Origin: Plectrocnemia conspersa
Lineage: Eukaryota; Arthropoda; Insecta; Trichoptera; Polycentropodidae
Assembly: GCA_009617715.1 (NCBI GenBank)
Contig: VTFK01000167.1
Span: forward strand, 310,001-374,000
Length of the DNA: 64,000 nt
Direction: 5' to 3'
The position numbers were made by a program, and so were the translations under genes. Below the pieces are notes generated by a model. The model saw only the letters and a program-made list of their open reading frames with translations, had not been told where the DNA came from and made no database searches. Below are positions 13,753-26,500 of the stretch, piece after piece. Numbering within the stretch: position 1 is the first letter of the stretch; each line of letters opens with the position of its first letter.

Positions 13753-14478
13753 TTAACCGTTTTCGTGCCACGATTTATTACATACAGAAGAAGTGCAAGC
13801 TATTTTTAGAATTAAAAAAATTCATTGACAAGTGTAAACAACTTGTCAATAACTCTTATAATCTAAAAGCAGCCTCTCGGTGCCATTTCTGGTGCATTTG
13901 GACACCATTTGCACATGTTAAAAATATAAATGCTAGGGTTAACACAAAAAAACAATATTAAATTATTTTTTTACTTCAAACTAAAATATTTATACAATGA
14001 AAAAAATATTTTTCATAAAATATAAACCAGCAATATAAGAAAAATTAAAAAAAAAATCGGCAATTTTTGCATGTCACCCTATCATCTAACGCGTGAAATT
14101 TAGTATCATGTTTTAGTATCATGTTATAAATGAGCGAACCGGAGGGACACCCTTAACTGACTACGTTTTAGCCTTTGAGAAATAAAAATAGTTTTAGTCA
14201 GATGCTACACTAATTATAATTTGCAAATAAAAATTACGTCTCATACATTACACAGGTGGAAAGTGGCTAGTGGTAACCCTGGCGACGTTGAAAAGAAGCA
14301 CATTAATTTTAACTATTTTTAAGACAGCTATTCAAGCGGTAATATTTTTAAAGTTTCTCCATAGATGACCTAAATAATATTGTTATATTATTTCGTAGCG
14401 TAAGTAACTGATTATCTTTGCATTATGGGTATGTAGTGACTGAGCCCCGCATGAGGCGCGTGGCATTAGAACGGTTAA
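13753..14478. mobile_element. piggyBac-like MITE with TTAA borders
   Basis: The left border is TTAACCGTTTTCGTGCCACG (13753). The right border, read in reverse from 14478, is TTAACCGTTCTAATGCCACG. The ends are inverted and about 80-85% alike, and both sit on TTAA, the target site piggyBac elements duplicate. About 718 bp lie between the TTAA copies and no transposase is encoded. It therefore depends on an element elsewhere for movement, if it still moves. Confidence 0.7.
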
Positions 14479-16049
14479 GTCACCGCCGAAAACGTGTGGG
14501 TTATGGTAATTCGTTGCTCTGATTAGCATTTTGCTTATTCTGGAGGACCACAAGAATCCAACAATAAGTTAAAATAAATACAAAAAAAGCAATGTTGCAA
14601 TCTATTTTGTGTATAACATTTACACTATGCATACTATGATTTTTAATTAAATACATAAAATGTTTATGCATCGTGAAAATTACTCTACATTTTAAGTTTT
14701 CAACTTTATCAACGTCCAAGTTAGCCAAACAAGCATAGGATAATAAGTTGTTTCAACCCTTATAGAAAATTGCATAAACATTGTTGTTTCCGGCTTCTTC
14801 CAAGAAACTACTATGTTCGTAGAAGATTATATATACCTGATTGTTCCATAAGTCTTTGTGTTTTTTAAGACGTGGGTTAAATTAATTAAAAAATTAAAAT
14901 ATATAATACTTTCACTTTCTTTGTCTACAATTTTATTCAATTTTTTTATATCTAATTAGAAAAAATATTATATTTTTGGAATCATATATAAAAAATATCG
15001 ATTTATTTATAAGTTTGAATAAAATATATTTTTTATCTATATTTATAGTTGATAGACATTTGTAGCAATGTCTGAAGAATACAGTGGGTGAGAAAGGAGT
15101 TGATTTTTTCTACTACCTTTTTAGCGCTGTTTTAGTATAAAATTACCCTTTTAAATTTACAAGGGAAGGACTTTTTATGGTCTCAGTCGCTTTTAATAAG
15201 CTGAGCACATTGTGTTTTTAAAAATTGTCTGCTTTTAATCTAATAACTCATAATGAATAATGCCTTCATATCCCACAAAATCATTATCTTATTGGGGTGT
15301 AATTCTGTTCTCGGGGTTGAAATTGGGTGTTGATTTCCATCCAACCACTACCTTTTAAATCGCGTGTTAAAATAAAGGCTCGACTGTTCATCTTTAGTAA
15401 CCATTCGACTCAAAAATATAATCATTAATTATCGGCATATTGATATTTGCTGCACGAAATTTTACTCAAGATACACGTGTTTTGAAAATTAACACCTTTC
15501 CTATTTTTTAAATGTCTGTAAACTTCTGTTTCGTTCATCTTTATGGCAGCCCTAATATCCTCACTAACAACCTCTTACGTAGATCTTCTACGCAATTTTT
15601 AAAACCACATATGACACTCTAAATTTAATAGCATCCCTGCCCATTGTATTACATATATTTTTAATTTCTATTGTTGCATTATGACTGAGTTAAAACTCAT
15701 AAAGCATAATATAGCATAACTGAGATTATTTTATCTCCACTGCCATTGTTGATTTAGGATTAAAAATATAGAAATAAAAAATATCCCGTTACTACATAGC
15801 ATCATTGATACGAATACTGTTAGCAAACATCGAAAAAATAGTGAAATAATCGTTGATTTATAAAAATGTAAGAAAAAAACGCAAATACTAATGGGACAAC
15901 CTAATAAGCTTCACAATTAAATTGTTTTATTAGAAATTAGTAATAATCAGTAGTTTTTAATTAGGGATGTATAACAATAGAAGAGGCATTCTTATGATCA
16001 TTTGATACTTGTAGAAGTATAATTATAATATAATAGATGGACGACTTAC

Positions 16050-16253
16050 CTTGCCGCAATGTCTACATTTGCCCTTCTCGGACCGCCTATGGACCCAGTG
16101 GTGGTGCGTGGTGGTTTGCTCTCGATATTGACGAACTCCTACGTCTCTGAAGGTAGGCTTGCACATGAACTTGACTCGGTCCATCAGGATGTCGATGCAA
16201 CTGGAATGGGCAATGATCTTGCAGGAGGAGCACTTCATCCTTGGTCCGTGTTT
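16050..16253 (-). CDS. rdgA: rdgA-like diacylglycerol kinase, internal exon: end of C1a and start of C1b
   Basis: The exon runs from acceptor TGTGCAG|AAA to donor AAG|GTAAGT (GT at 16049-16048), 204 nt, 68 codons, phase 0 at both ends. It starts KHGPRMKCSSCKIIAHSSC, giving the C-x2-C-x4-H-x2-C core that completes C1a. It continues through CKPTFRDVGVRQY to REQTTTHHHWVHRR, a signature of type IV diacylglycerol kinases. It ends in KGKCRHCGK, the His-x(10-12)-Cys-x2-Cys opening of the second C1 domain. Every zinc ligand expected in this stretch is present. Phase 0 joins it directly to the exon ending at 21349. The following exon should encode the rest of C1b and then the catalytic domain; I do not see it to the left in this window. 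The identification as the insect rdgA orthologue is strong; only the exact paralogue name is inferred. Confidence 0.93.
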
Positions 16254-17263
16254 CTGCACAAAAAATAAGTTGTTTACTAAAATATCTGCATTTATACATT
16301 ATATTTTTATGGTGAAGGGAGAATAAGTTGTAACATATATACATTATTTTTCCACAACATGCTATACTTTTGAATTTACTTTAACGTTAATACACATAGG
16401 ATAATCTACTCATATAATAATCAATAAATTAATTATAAAAATAGATTATTTTTTATCTAGGAATAATCTTAATAAATAAAATGTAGCAATATCGAAACGC
16501 GTAGACAGATTTTGCCATTTTTCCAATCAAGAACTGTCATGTACACGACGACGACGCCATATATGGAACCGCACAAAGAGATTGTATTATCTTACCACAA
16601 GAATCGCTTATTTATATAAAGGAAGTACTACGAAATATGAGATGCGCAGCGAAAAAAATACACGTAAGATTAACCAAATATCGATTCGCGATCCATACTT
16701 TTGGAACCTCTATCTTTTGGATATAGTTGATTCGGTTTTTTCACTAGTTTAATACAATTTATGTGTAATATTTAACATGATAAAAATGGTATTTAATTTA
16801 AAAATTAAAATTACGTTACATAGCAAAGTTATTTATATTAAAATTTTATCCACAGCATGTATACAAACTCTGTAGCGCATTTGTTAAGCTTGTTCAAAAG
16901 TAGTTTAAAGTGTAACGTCGTATAATCAAAATTGCAAAACTTTTCCCGTAATTAAAATTGTATTACACTTCCACAACAATGACTATTTTATGAAATATTA
17001 GCTGCCTTATATTTATTACAATACATTGTATTGAAATTGAATACGCACGAAACACATCAATCATCAAAAATAAAGTTTGATGTCACGCGAGCTAACAATT
17101 AACGCTATTTTGCAATAGCAATTCATCAGCGTTCTTAAGCGGTTGACGATCGCTGGTTCTTTATTATAGTGTGTACAATGCTAATTAATATTTGGTATTT
17201 TTCCGGCTCGTTAATTGATCGCTATTCGTCTATTTCATGCATTTGCTGCGTCATTGCATAAAT

Positions 17264-17612
17264 CAAAATTTGAAGGCCAAATCATAGGAATATGTTGATG
17301 CAAATATGATTCCTAGATAATTTTAAATCAGTCCTTGCTTATACCGAATTCAGTAAGATTCATTGACCAGATTGACGACCATCGATGGTTCAGAAAGCAA
17401 AGGCGATCATAAGGTCATCGTGGGTTGTTATTGGTTCAAATTTGAAGGTCAAAAAATATGTTGATGCAAATAAAATTTTAAGATGATTATAATTATTTTT
17501 TTGTGGCTAAGCCTTGAGTATGATGATTCAGCATAGGTGCAGTTCATCGGTCGCAATAACCATATTCAAGGGTTCCGAAGGAGGAGGCGACCGTGAGGAT
17601 TGCGATTGTGGG
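17264..17612. repeat. degenerate tandem duplication, about 173-bp unit
   Basis: AAATTTGAAGG followed by ATATGTTGATGCAAATA occurs at 17266 and again at 17438. The downstream halves also align: a GATTCAG-like start, a GACCATC/AACCATA block, GGCGAYCRT and a GTGGG end. The copies are strongly diverged. The unit length is close to that of the 10.46-kb array, but the sequences are different. Confidence 0.6.
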
Positions 17613-19835
17613 AACGTGAGAGATCTTACGTATACGTACGTATGAAAAATGTACGTATATAAATTCACCACAAAAATTAATATTACTTTAAACATATAAA
17701 AAAAACATGTTTATGTTTATATATATAAATATACTTTTTTATATGTTGTCCATTATATATTTGTAATTTTTTTTACAACATAAATGCTATCAATTTTTTA
17801 ACAGCAATATTTATATTTATCGCCTAACTTTTACCAGTTAATATTGTTTAACTACATTTTTGGGTGAAATGACTTATAATATGAAAATTTAGAACTATCA
17901 GAATATTAACAAATCAATTAATTTTCCTGTTGTATATAGTTTCTAATTAATATATTTTAAAAGTACTATATGTCACGAAATATTTACTTTAATTAATTAT
18001 TCCGTTTAGAACTTGAAAAAAAGGTTTCAGTTGCAGTTATGATATTCATTTCAATTGAGAGGTTAAACATTTTTTTTAATTCTTATTTCAGCTACTATGA
18101 CGCTAATAAAAAATATTAAACTGTAATAATAAATAAATGGCATTGTACTAGAATTTTAAAAAGACTTACAAATTATGTGATTAAAAACATATTTAAAGTT
18201 TCAGACATCATTTTGAATTGAATGCAGCAAAAGTATTCTGAATACATATAATAAGAAACATCATTATTATTATTAAAACTAATTACAAATCCGATATAAG
18301 AAGATTCTAATAATTTAAAAAATACGAAAGCAAGGAATATCAATAGATCATATTGTTTACATTTTTAGCGTAGAAATAAAAATCTTTAATATTTCTTATG
18401 AAACCTAATAAAAAATTTCGTAAAATATTTGCTAGATACACAAATAAATATTTGTTATATAATTATAAATATGTTTGATTATTATGTTTCCTTTATATAC
18501 ATATATTTTTATTTCTACTTAAAATGTAATTTTTCAATAATAAATAACAACATATTCTTATTATTTTATTTTTAATCACTCTTATATAAACTACTACTAA
18601 TTGCACTACTTTTAAAATATTACATTAATTCATTTCTAAGTATTTCATTAAAAGAATACATTTGACTCGACAGTCATTCAGATAAACAAAAACTTAATTT
18701 ATCAGTTACGTTTAAATAAAATTTAACTAAAAATAATCACTTTCTTTGATGATTTTTAAAAATAATATTTAAAATAGATTAACGACGTTAAAACGGTTTT
18801 CTATGACACGACTAGTGATTTTTTTTGAGAATTTCTTGATAAAATTTCTAAAAAATTTTAATTTATTGTTTTTTTTTGTTAAAAATTGTAATTTTAAAGA
18901 ATATTTTTAAATTGTTTACACTTGCTGCAGTTTTAAAGAATTTTGATTCTTTAAATTCGCGATTACATTCGACTATAGTTTTATGACCAACTCGAAGAAT
19001 AACGATTAGTAAAATTTCGTTTCAACTTACTTGAAAATTTTCCGGTCAACAAAAAAAAATTTAGAAAGCGAGGATCAATAACTTAAGAATAATTATATTA
19101 TTAAGTCATTAGCACGAATTTGTTCGCCGGAAACATGAAACGAGTTTTTTTATGCAAATGCTATAAATCATACAAAGTTGTCACCTTTTTGCAAAATACG
19201 AGGGTATCATGTGATAGAAAGTATCCGTTAATTAAACATAAATTACTAAATCAGGGAGAAAAAATTCGGTGAACAAAAATATAAAATATTCATAATTTAA
19301 ATACATACACATATTTTTTCCTATGTACAAATGGAAAAAAAAAATTTTTATTTTTCGAAAAATGATTTTCATTATTTTTTTCATAAAAATTGATCGTATA
19401 AATATAGAGGATTATTAAAACTTAAAAAGCCTGATTTGTTTTCTTGTTTCATGGTAGCAGTTATTAAAAAATCTTCTTTTGTTAAGGAAAATCAAAAGAT
19501 AATAATATTGTTCAGAAATGAGCCGTTTTTTTAAAAATGGTATAAGTTCATTTTTGTGAAAAAATAGTTAATGTTAATTTTAGTTTAATAATAATATTAT
19601 CTTATTATATCTAAAATCACGCAGTCAATGTTGCACAATATCCTCATAAATCAAAAAAAGTTGAACTGTAAAATGTTACCGCAGTAATGTTTTTGTTGAA
19701 AGTTGAATAAGTCCAATCAATTTAAACTCGAATAATTCGATTTTTAATTCAAACTCGAATATTTCGAAACGGACAGTAAATAGATGATGATAAAGCGCGA
19801 AACCCAGAAAAAAAAAAATATTATTTACTGAAAAA

Positions 19836-20440
19836 ATGAAAAAGAATGGGCAAAAGCTCATCGGGATTGTACCGTCAAAGATTGGAGAATTGTGGTTTTC
19901 TCCGACGAATCCAAATTTAATCTGTTTGGAGCAGATGGTAAGTGACTGTGTGCCGTAGAAAAAGCGAAAGAATTCATCTCTTATGCATTAATCGATTCAT
20001 CAAGCATTTACCCTATGTAAGGATCTGGGATGCATGCACCTTATGCATTGGGCACCATGATCGGGAATAAATATATATTCGTTGTTTAAAACGACTTTAT
20101 TCCAACCCTTTAAGAACTTTTCCAACATACTGCTGAACCCATTTTGCAAGACGATTCTGCGCCATGCCATCGAGCTCGTTTTGAGTCTAATTAAAATTTC
20201 AACATTTACTAAATTAATCCTTTATCTATAGATTACACAATTTAAAAAGTTTATGGGAATCACATTTATAGGAAATTATAAAACAACATTTAAGAAAAAA
20301 ACGATCAAAAAATTTAGCCGAGGGGAAAAAATATATCATAGTAGTGTGGGAAGAAGAGTTCGATCTTAAAATAATAGAAAATCTGTATTTATCGATTCCA
20401 AGCAGAAAACAAAAATTTAATAAAATAAAGATGAAATTAC
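19836..20440 (+). pseudogene. Tc1-type transposase relic
   Basis: A clear run reads RDCTVKDWRIVVFSDESKFN, then LFGADGK, matching the first catalytic Asp region of Tc1 transposases (VVFSDESKF). After stops, LQDDSAPCHRAR (about 20137-20172) matches the second catalytic Asp region (QQDNAPCHRAR). EEEFDLKIIENLYLSIPSRK (about 20350) resembles the C-terminal SMPRR region. The glycine-rich middle and the third catalytic residue are not readable. It is on the opposite strand to the host gene. Confidence 0.75.
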
Positions 20441-20994
20441 GTGATAATAATTTTGTTAAGATGTTATAAAAGTATTTTATTTACAAGCTTCTAATTTTTA
20501 AATATCCTCGATATTTCTTTCTATGAATAGAACCAAAAAAAGGTCGCGCGCACGTGCTGAGTTTGAAGCTCGCCATTATGCACTTGCTGGGACGACGAAA
20601 AAAACACACCATTCCCAGAATTTTTTGTAATATTAAATCTTAGATAAAAAAACGTACAATTTCACGTTATTTATAAAAAAAAAAAAACATGGTTATAATC
20701 AAGAAACGGTATTATATGATTAGCATATGGAATTATTTAAGTATTTATAAGTAAAGGCAGTGTTAAAAAAATATAATTTTTACATAAAAAAATCGAGGTT
20801 ATGTAAAAAAAGTAAATAATATCAGGGTGTCCTTTACATGTATATCGAGTATTCTAAATTAGCAAAATTATTGTGCAGTGTGATTAAAATCCCTAAGCAT
20901 CGTCGCCAACTTGTCGCAAACTCTAACCCTGAAATCACCAAGCCAACAATTCAAACTCTACTTTGTTTAATTTGTAAAATAAATTTGATTAGCC

Positions 20995-21035
20995 TCGAGT
21001 CGTAACGCAAATCGACTGCGCTATCCACTCGCACA
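20995..21035 (-). repeat. SINE-like fragment with a tRNA A box
   Basis: On the minus strand TAGCGCAGTCG (21023-21013) matches the tRNA internal promoter A box TRGCNNAGYNG exactly. It is preceded by GTGGA and followed by ATTTGCGTTACGACTCGAGG, as in tRNA-derived short interspersed elements. No good B box follows, so this is probably a truncated copy rather than a tRNA gene. Confidence 0.4.
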
Positions 21036-21348
21036 TAATAATAAAACATTAGTTAACCCCAGAGTGAGTTCTGCGAACCATGTCTGTTAATTGTTAATAA
21101 TTAAATAGTTTGCTTATAAGTTTATACGAGCTTTTGCTAGTGTGTGTGTGTACAGTGTGACCATACGTCTGACAAACTCCGAAACTGTGAAACATAACAC
21201 GTGGCAAAGTGAAAAGTTGGATAACGGCTGGAATTCGGCGCTGGAGATTAAGTGTATAGTCGGAGTTGGTTAGTTGTTGCTAACGACGAAGTTCACTGGT
21301 GGTTATAAGCATAATAAAAGTTTGCAAAGGTAATTAAGGTACACTCAC

Positions 21349-21475
21349 GGTGCAGTCTTGATCTCCTACGTAGCAACAGTCTCCGGACACGGACGTCGGA
21401 GACCAGAGATGGTCTCCACTCACGGACGCTTCGCTCCAGTCTGGTGTACATCTTAATTCTCTTGGTCCAGGTTTT
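21349..21475 (-). CDS. rdgA: rdgA-like diacylglycerol kinase, internal exon: start of C1a domain
   Basis: The exon runs from acceptor TTACAG|A to donor ACC|GTGAGT (GT at 21348-21347). It is 127 nt long, entering in phase 2 and leaving in phase 0. It encodes 42 residues. The segment DWSEASVSGDHLW followed by SVSGDCCYVGDQDC matches the conserved opening of the first C1 zinc-finger domain of type IV (zeta/iota) diacylglycerol kinases: a WSE motif, then His, 11 residues, Cys, then the CYVG-x-Q-x-C run. In the family these C1 domains help place the enzyme at membranes, where it converts diacylglycerol to phosphatidic acid. In flies rdgA is needed in photoreceptors. The exon is split from the rest of C1a by a 5.1-kb intron. 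Cysteine spacing and border phases all agree, so I see no sign of decay. Confidence 0.88.
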
Positions 21476-23480
21476 CTGTAAAAAAAATAATAATATTAAA
21501 TTACAGATCCTGTAAGTATAATATACATAAAATCAAAGCAGTTGAATGCATACATAATTACGAGAAAGCATCAAAAAGTTCGTAGAATTGACATTGATGA
21601 TATATTTTATTGTAGTAGCATTCTATTAAAGTTTTAGTATTAAAACTATGTAGTTATTATAATACGATTAAACTTAATTTTAACAAGATGTTAAGCCTAA
21701 ATTACGGTATAATATTATGTAATACCTTAATTACACTTTCAGGACAATTCCCATTGATATGGCTTACAAAATTTTCACAAAAAATATATAAACACATTTT
21801 ATTAATGGTCTTAGATGTTTTTTATTCAATTAGCTCGCTAAGTTTACTTTTCAACCCTTTTCCCTAAAATTGTGATTAAAAATAAGAAAAAATAACACTT
21901 TACGAGAGCATCCCTCGATGTTCTGCTAACGAAGTTAATTAATCTTCAGGGAATTTAATTACACCATTATGGTCCTAATGTGATCCCATAATTAATAATA
22001 AACTTTATTTCGTTTTTTAGAGCACCATAAGTAAAATTTAAGTTCTCTCGGTTGACTAAATAGAAAATTCGATTGTAGGTATAATTTTCAGATTTTAACG
22101 GATCATATTTAATTTTTCAGTTATAAGTGTGAAATAAAACACAACAAAAAAATGACATAAGATCGACTCACACTTCACAACTCTTCGTATTTTTTTGGTC
22201 AAAAATGACACTATTAAGATGCCAAAATATTCACATAAAAATAACAATATTTTGATATTGAACAAATATACGCTGGCATAGTGTATCACATTTAATGGTA
22301 AATCCTTTGACAAGGACAGTATCAACATTGATGAATAAATAAATAATTTAAGGTAATGATGATCTCATTAAAAAATGTGTTGCAAAAAACATAGAAATCA
22401 GATCCAATTTGGGGTGTAAATTACCCACAACGAATAGCTCCAATTTAACAGTGTATATTCCGGAACTGTCGACATTGCATCGAACTCAAAATCTCGAGTT
22501 CCAATGGATTTCTGACTTATATACATTATACAAAGAGCTGAGATTAAATTTCTACGTTGAATGCTAAAAGAGCTACGATTACATAGGCAAAATTTTACCA
22601 TCAACACGTAACCTGAGTTTGGGAAAACTTTCGCTAGTCCCAGTGTGATTAAATGGCCGGGCGTGATGCATTATAATTAAAATAATACCAAAGTAAGACT
22701 CAGGTAGAGGTATAATAAAACTCCTTTGGAATCAACATACAACTTGCACCATCTATTATGTACGAGTATGGGATATTAAACCGCCTAATGAACGTGCAAG
22801 ATGGATGAACGCTGTTAAAGTCGGATAAATTATTTTATACCATTATAATATGTACCACTGTCACTATATTTTTATTATAAGGAATAGTAATATAATATTA
22901 TTATTTCTATGGTATTAAATTTTGATGTAACATATAATGCAAAACACCTTAATGAGTGATGAATGCATTTTATTTATTAAATTCACAACGTTTAATACAA
23001 AACATGCAAATTAAAATAATGAAAAATATATCACAATACTCCATCGTGTCTTTATTTGTATTATGAGAAGCACAAAAGACGCGACGCTAAATGCAATTGC
23101 AATTTCTAGAATTCCTGAATCAGGTCACTGAAGAATAATTTATCGTCCGTCTGTTGAACTGAGATTGTTCATTTGCTTGCTAGTATTGATTCATATAAAT
23201 TTACATAACAAAGCTCAACTTAATACTATTGATAAATTAATATTTATGTGTACATTTCCATAGCATATTTATTAATTGAATACTATTAACCAATTGAATT
23301 GCTACTTTAATCAAACAGGTGACTATATTAATGTATTCTCTGCTACAAACATCTTCGATTAGTATTAAGTAAAGTTTCGCAAAGAGCTTCGTATCAAGTT
23401 TCCTAAGAGAGAAGTTCAGTTTATAAATATTCAGCACGAAAACATTTCATTACAGATAAAAAAATATTTTGAATGAAATA

Positions 23481-23510
23481 TATATTATATTATATTATAT
23501 TATATTATAT
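23481..23510. repeat. microsatellite (TATAT)6
   Basis: Six exact copies of a five-base TATAT unit. No further structure around it. Confidence 0.9.
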
Positions 23511-26500
23511 TCAAAAGTAAAACCCTGAGGGCTTTTGAATATATTTTAATTATCGCCAAAGTGGGGGTAAAAAATATACAAGCAAAGCCACATAACGATG
23601 ATCCTTGGCAAGTAAGGGTGGGACTTTTCCCTTTGCAGACGAGTTGAACACATAAATTAATTAAAATGTGTGTTCTATACATTTATGAAAAAAACATGTT
23701 CAGACACAATTGTTTAATGTAAAATAATATAAAGAACATCGCAAAAATATCATTGTGCTTTTTTCTCATCCCATAAATAATTTATCAAATTAAAAAGCGG
23801 CGTAGCCCTAATGGAATTTCTTCGCTCAATTAAGAAAAACAAAAAAACAACGACACCGAGACAATGTTGCGAAACGTACATTTTTTACGTTTGTTAAACG
23901 AGCCGCGTATACAATTATAAAATACGGATTGTATTATATATAATATGTAATAAAAAAAATATATTTTTTCGTCCCTTTCGATACAAACGCGGATAAGGGT
24001 TTTGTTGTGTGCCGCAACCCTTCAACCCGATCAATCATTGTCACGAACAGGAATACACAAATGTGAAAACCTATTCCACCCTCCATCGATTGCCTTAAAC
24101 TATCCGGAAAACTAATATTAGTCATATAAAAATGTCTACAAATAGAATTATTAGGGAATATTTTAATTATTAATATAAACACAAAATCAAAAAATATATT
24201 GATTTAAATTTTATTAACTTAAACATTATCTCTGAAATATTTATTATAAGCATTAAAAACATTTTTTAATGTAATATAAAATTTTCATTGATTTTTAATT
24301 ACGTAGAGAAAGTAAGGAAAAAGCTTTCATATAGCTAGACAGCAAGGACGTAACTGCAAATAAAAATCCATAATAAAAAACATTCGAATAACACACTACA
24401 CTATGTTTACCTCAAGAGTGAGCTAACAAAAAACTAATACACGCTGGTGTCTGAGAATATGATTGAATTAAAACAAATAAAATATTATTTTTTAATAAAT
24501 GAAGTACTATAAACCAATACTATCCTGTGTATTTACACATACGAGTTCATCCCTCAGGGCAAACCACCAATCACAGGACATTTTTTTAAATCAAGATGAA
24601 CGATGTTAATGTGCACTAAATATAAATTCTGTTTAAATAAATGTAAATTTACAAAATCATGAGATACAGATTATTTGCATTTAACGTTTCTAATGGACTT
24701 TTTAAAAACAAATCTAAAAATAAACAACAAAACAATAGTAGAAGAATCTCCTTTAATCGGATATATATAAAAGCAGTAGACGAGCAATTGGATTGAAGAT
24801 ATGGTAGTTAATCACCATTATGTTTTTTTATCTTCGAATCTAATTCAAACAGTCATCTAAAGTTAACAAGCCCAGGAGATAACTCAAGAAAGATGACCAA
24901 AACCTATACTACATTTACGACACATAGACGAAAGTTTTATAACAATACACGTGCTCTAGAATTAACAGAGACAATTGTATAAAATTATAGTGACAAAATT
25001 TTTTGTCTATTTTACCTAAACATTTTTGCCTTTTATTTAAATACTATAATTCACCATAAATGCGATAAATTCTATATTTTTTACCACTGGATAGATTGTG
25101 TATTGTATAAAGAGAATTTCAATTAAAATTAGACATTCAACACAACTGTTACGTATATATGCTTATTTAAAATATAAATATAATTTTAATTAAAGCTACA
25201 TTTTTTAAAATAACTAGTTAAAATATATAATTGTTTGAAACATTTTATAAAAATTTAAAATTGCACGTCTGTTGCACACACGTTTTTAATTACTTTAAAA
25301 CTCTATAGAGAGATGAAAACATTTATAACCGCATCGCTGTCTATTTAATTAAACAACTTCTACCGGGTGTAGATTACGTCACCTGGTAAACAATTATATA
25401 AAAAGCAATCGAGTTAGTATTACAAATTGAGGTAAACCTCATTGCAATACAAGCTATACATATATATAGTATATACATAGTACGTCGATCATTATATTTA
25501 TCTTGGAGAAACGTCCAAGCTAGATAAATTCGAGCTATTTTTGGAAAGCTATCCGACGTCTTTAACTAAAGCAGCAGGTCTACGAATAAACAGAACGTGC
25601 TTTATAGCAAAACGTAAGGATTTGGTACCTGGATATTTACCAAGCATACATTCAACAGGCTGTAAGAACTAAGGATGTTAAAAATATTTTATATTAGGAA
25701 CAGGCTCAACAAAATAATATTTTAATTGCATAAAAATATAACGTTGGATATCATAATAAAAATCAATATTGATTTAAAACAATTAGTGGTATTTTGTGTA
25801 TAATAATAAATGACAAGCGATATTTTGCCTGAACTCCACGTAACTAATACTAATTACCTTGAAACATACATTACTAAAATTGCTATTTAATATTCACAAA
25901 GTCTGATTTAATACAAATAGAATAAACAAAGCGTGTAAAACAGAATAGCGAATGAAGTCAGAATATCCTAAAAGGTGATGTAAGTGATGCGTCAGACAGC
26001 TGCTTAAACAGTTAGATGTTAATCTACAATTCTCTGGACGATTGAAAAAAAAAACAATATTAGGAGTGGTGATGACGATGATTGCGGATGTGACTATAAC
26101 TATCAACTAAGATTCGCATCGAATATGCTCAATAAGGAATCGCTAAATAAAAGTGGGTGGTGTAATTGAGGATTGAACCAATCTCGAAGCAAACGTTGAG
26201 GTCGTAGTCGTCATCGCTTCTGACCTCAAATAACGTTCCATTTCTCAAATTTGACCTCATGCCATATAAGCTAAAATGAGCTGAGGATTTTTTGCACGCT
26301 TGTGCACACGGTGGGTCTGTTTTTGCAGAAATGCAGTCAAGGTTATATACATATATATGATCATAATGCGGATTAATTGGACTGTGCGGATGGTCATGTA
26401 TGGCATTTAGAGAAGGACTAACAGTCAATTAGAAATTTTGATATGTATGTTCATATATGTAATTAGCAAGGTTGACTAACTAATATGAATTGACAATTAT

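Larger units (their letters stand above)
1..16049 (-). other. left intron of the rdgA-like gene, continuing past the window edge
   Basis: Begins with donor GTAAGT at 16049. I looked for the remainder of the C1b domain and the kinase catalytic domain on the minus strand down to position 1 and did not recognise them. The intron is therefore probably longer than 16 kb, unless a short divergent exon was missed. Mobile elements fill 6.8-7.1 kb and much of 8.9-14.5 kb. Stretches 1-5400, 5560-6840, 7100-8880, 8980-9730 and 14480-16040 show nothing I can name beyond AT-rich sequence. Confidence 0.6.
16254..21348 (-). other. intron 2 of the rdgA-like gene (5.1 kb)
   Basis: Bounded by donor GTGAGT (21348) and acceptor TGTGCAG (ending 16254). 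It contains a degenerate tandem duplication (17264-17612), a Tc1-type transposase relic (19836-20440) and a GC-richer patch next to exon 2 (20880-21335). The rest (16254-17260 and 17620-19830) is AT-rich with no feature I can support. Confidence 0.85.

Noticed and set aside
16059..16268. Plus-strand frame of 69 codons, and minus-strand frame 16344-16087
   Set aside because: Both are shadows of the well-supported kinase exon 16253-16050 in other frames.
26129..26428. Minus-strand frame of 99 codons, possible cassette exon
   Set aside because: The part around SNLRNGTLFEVRSDDDYD looks mildly coding-like, but there is no good acceptor-donor pair and no family match.
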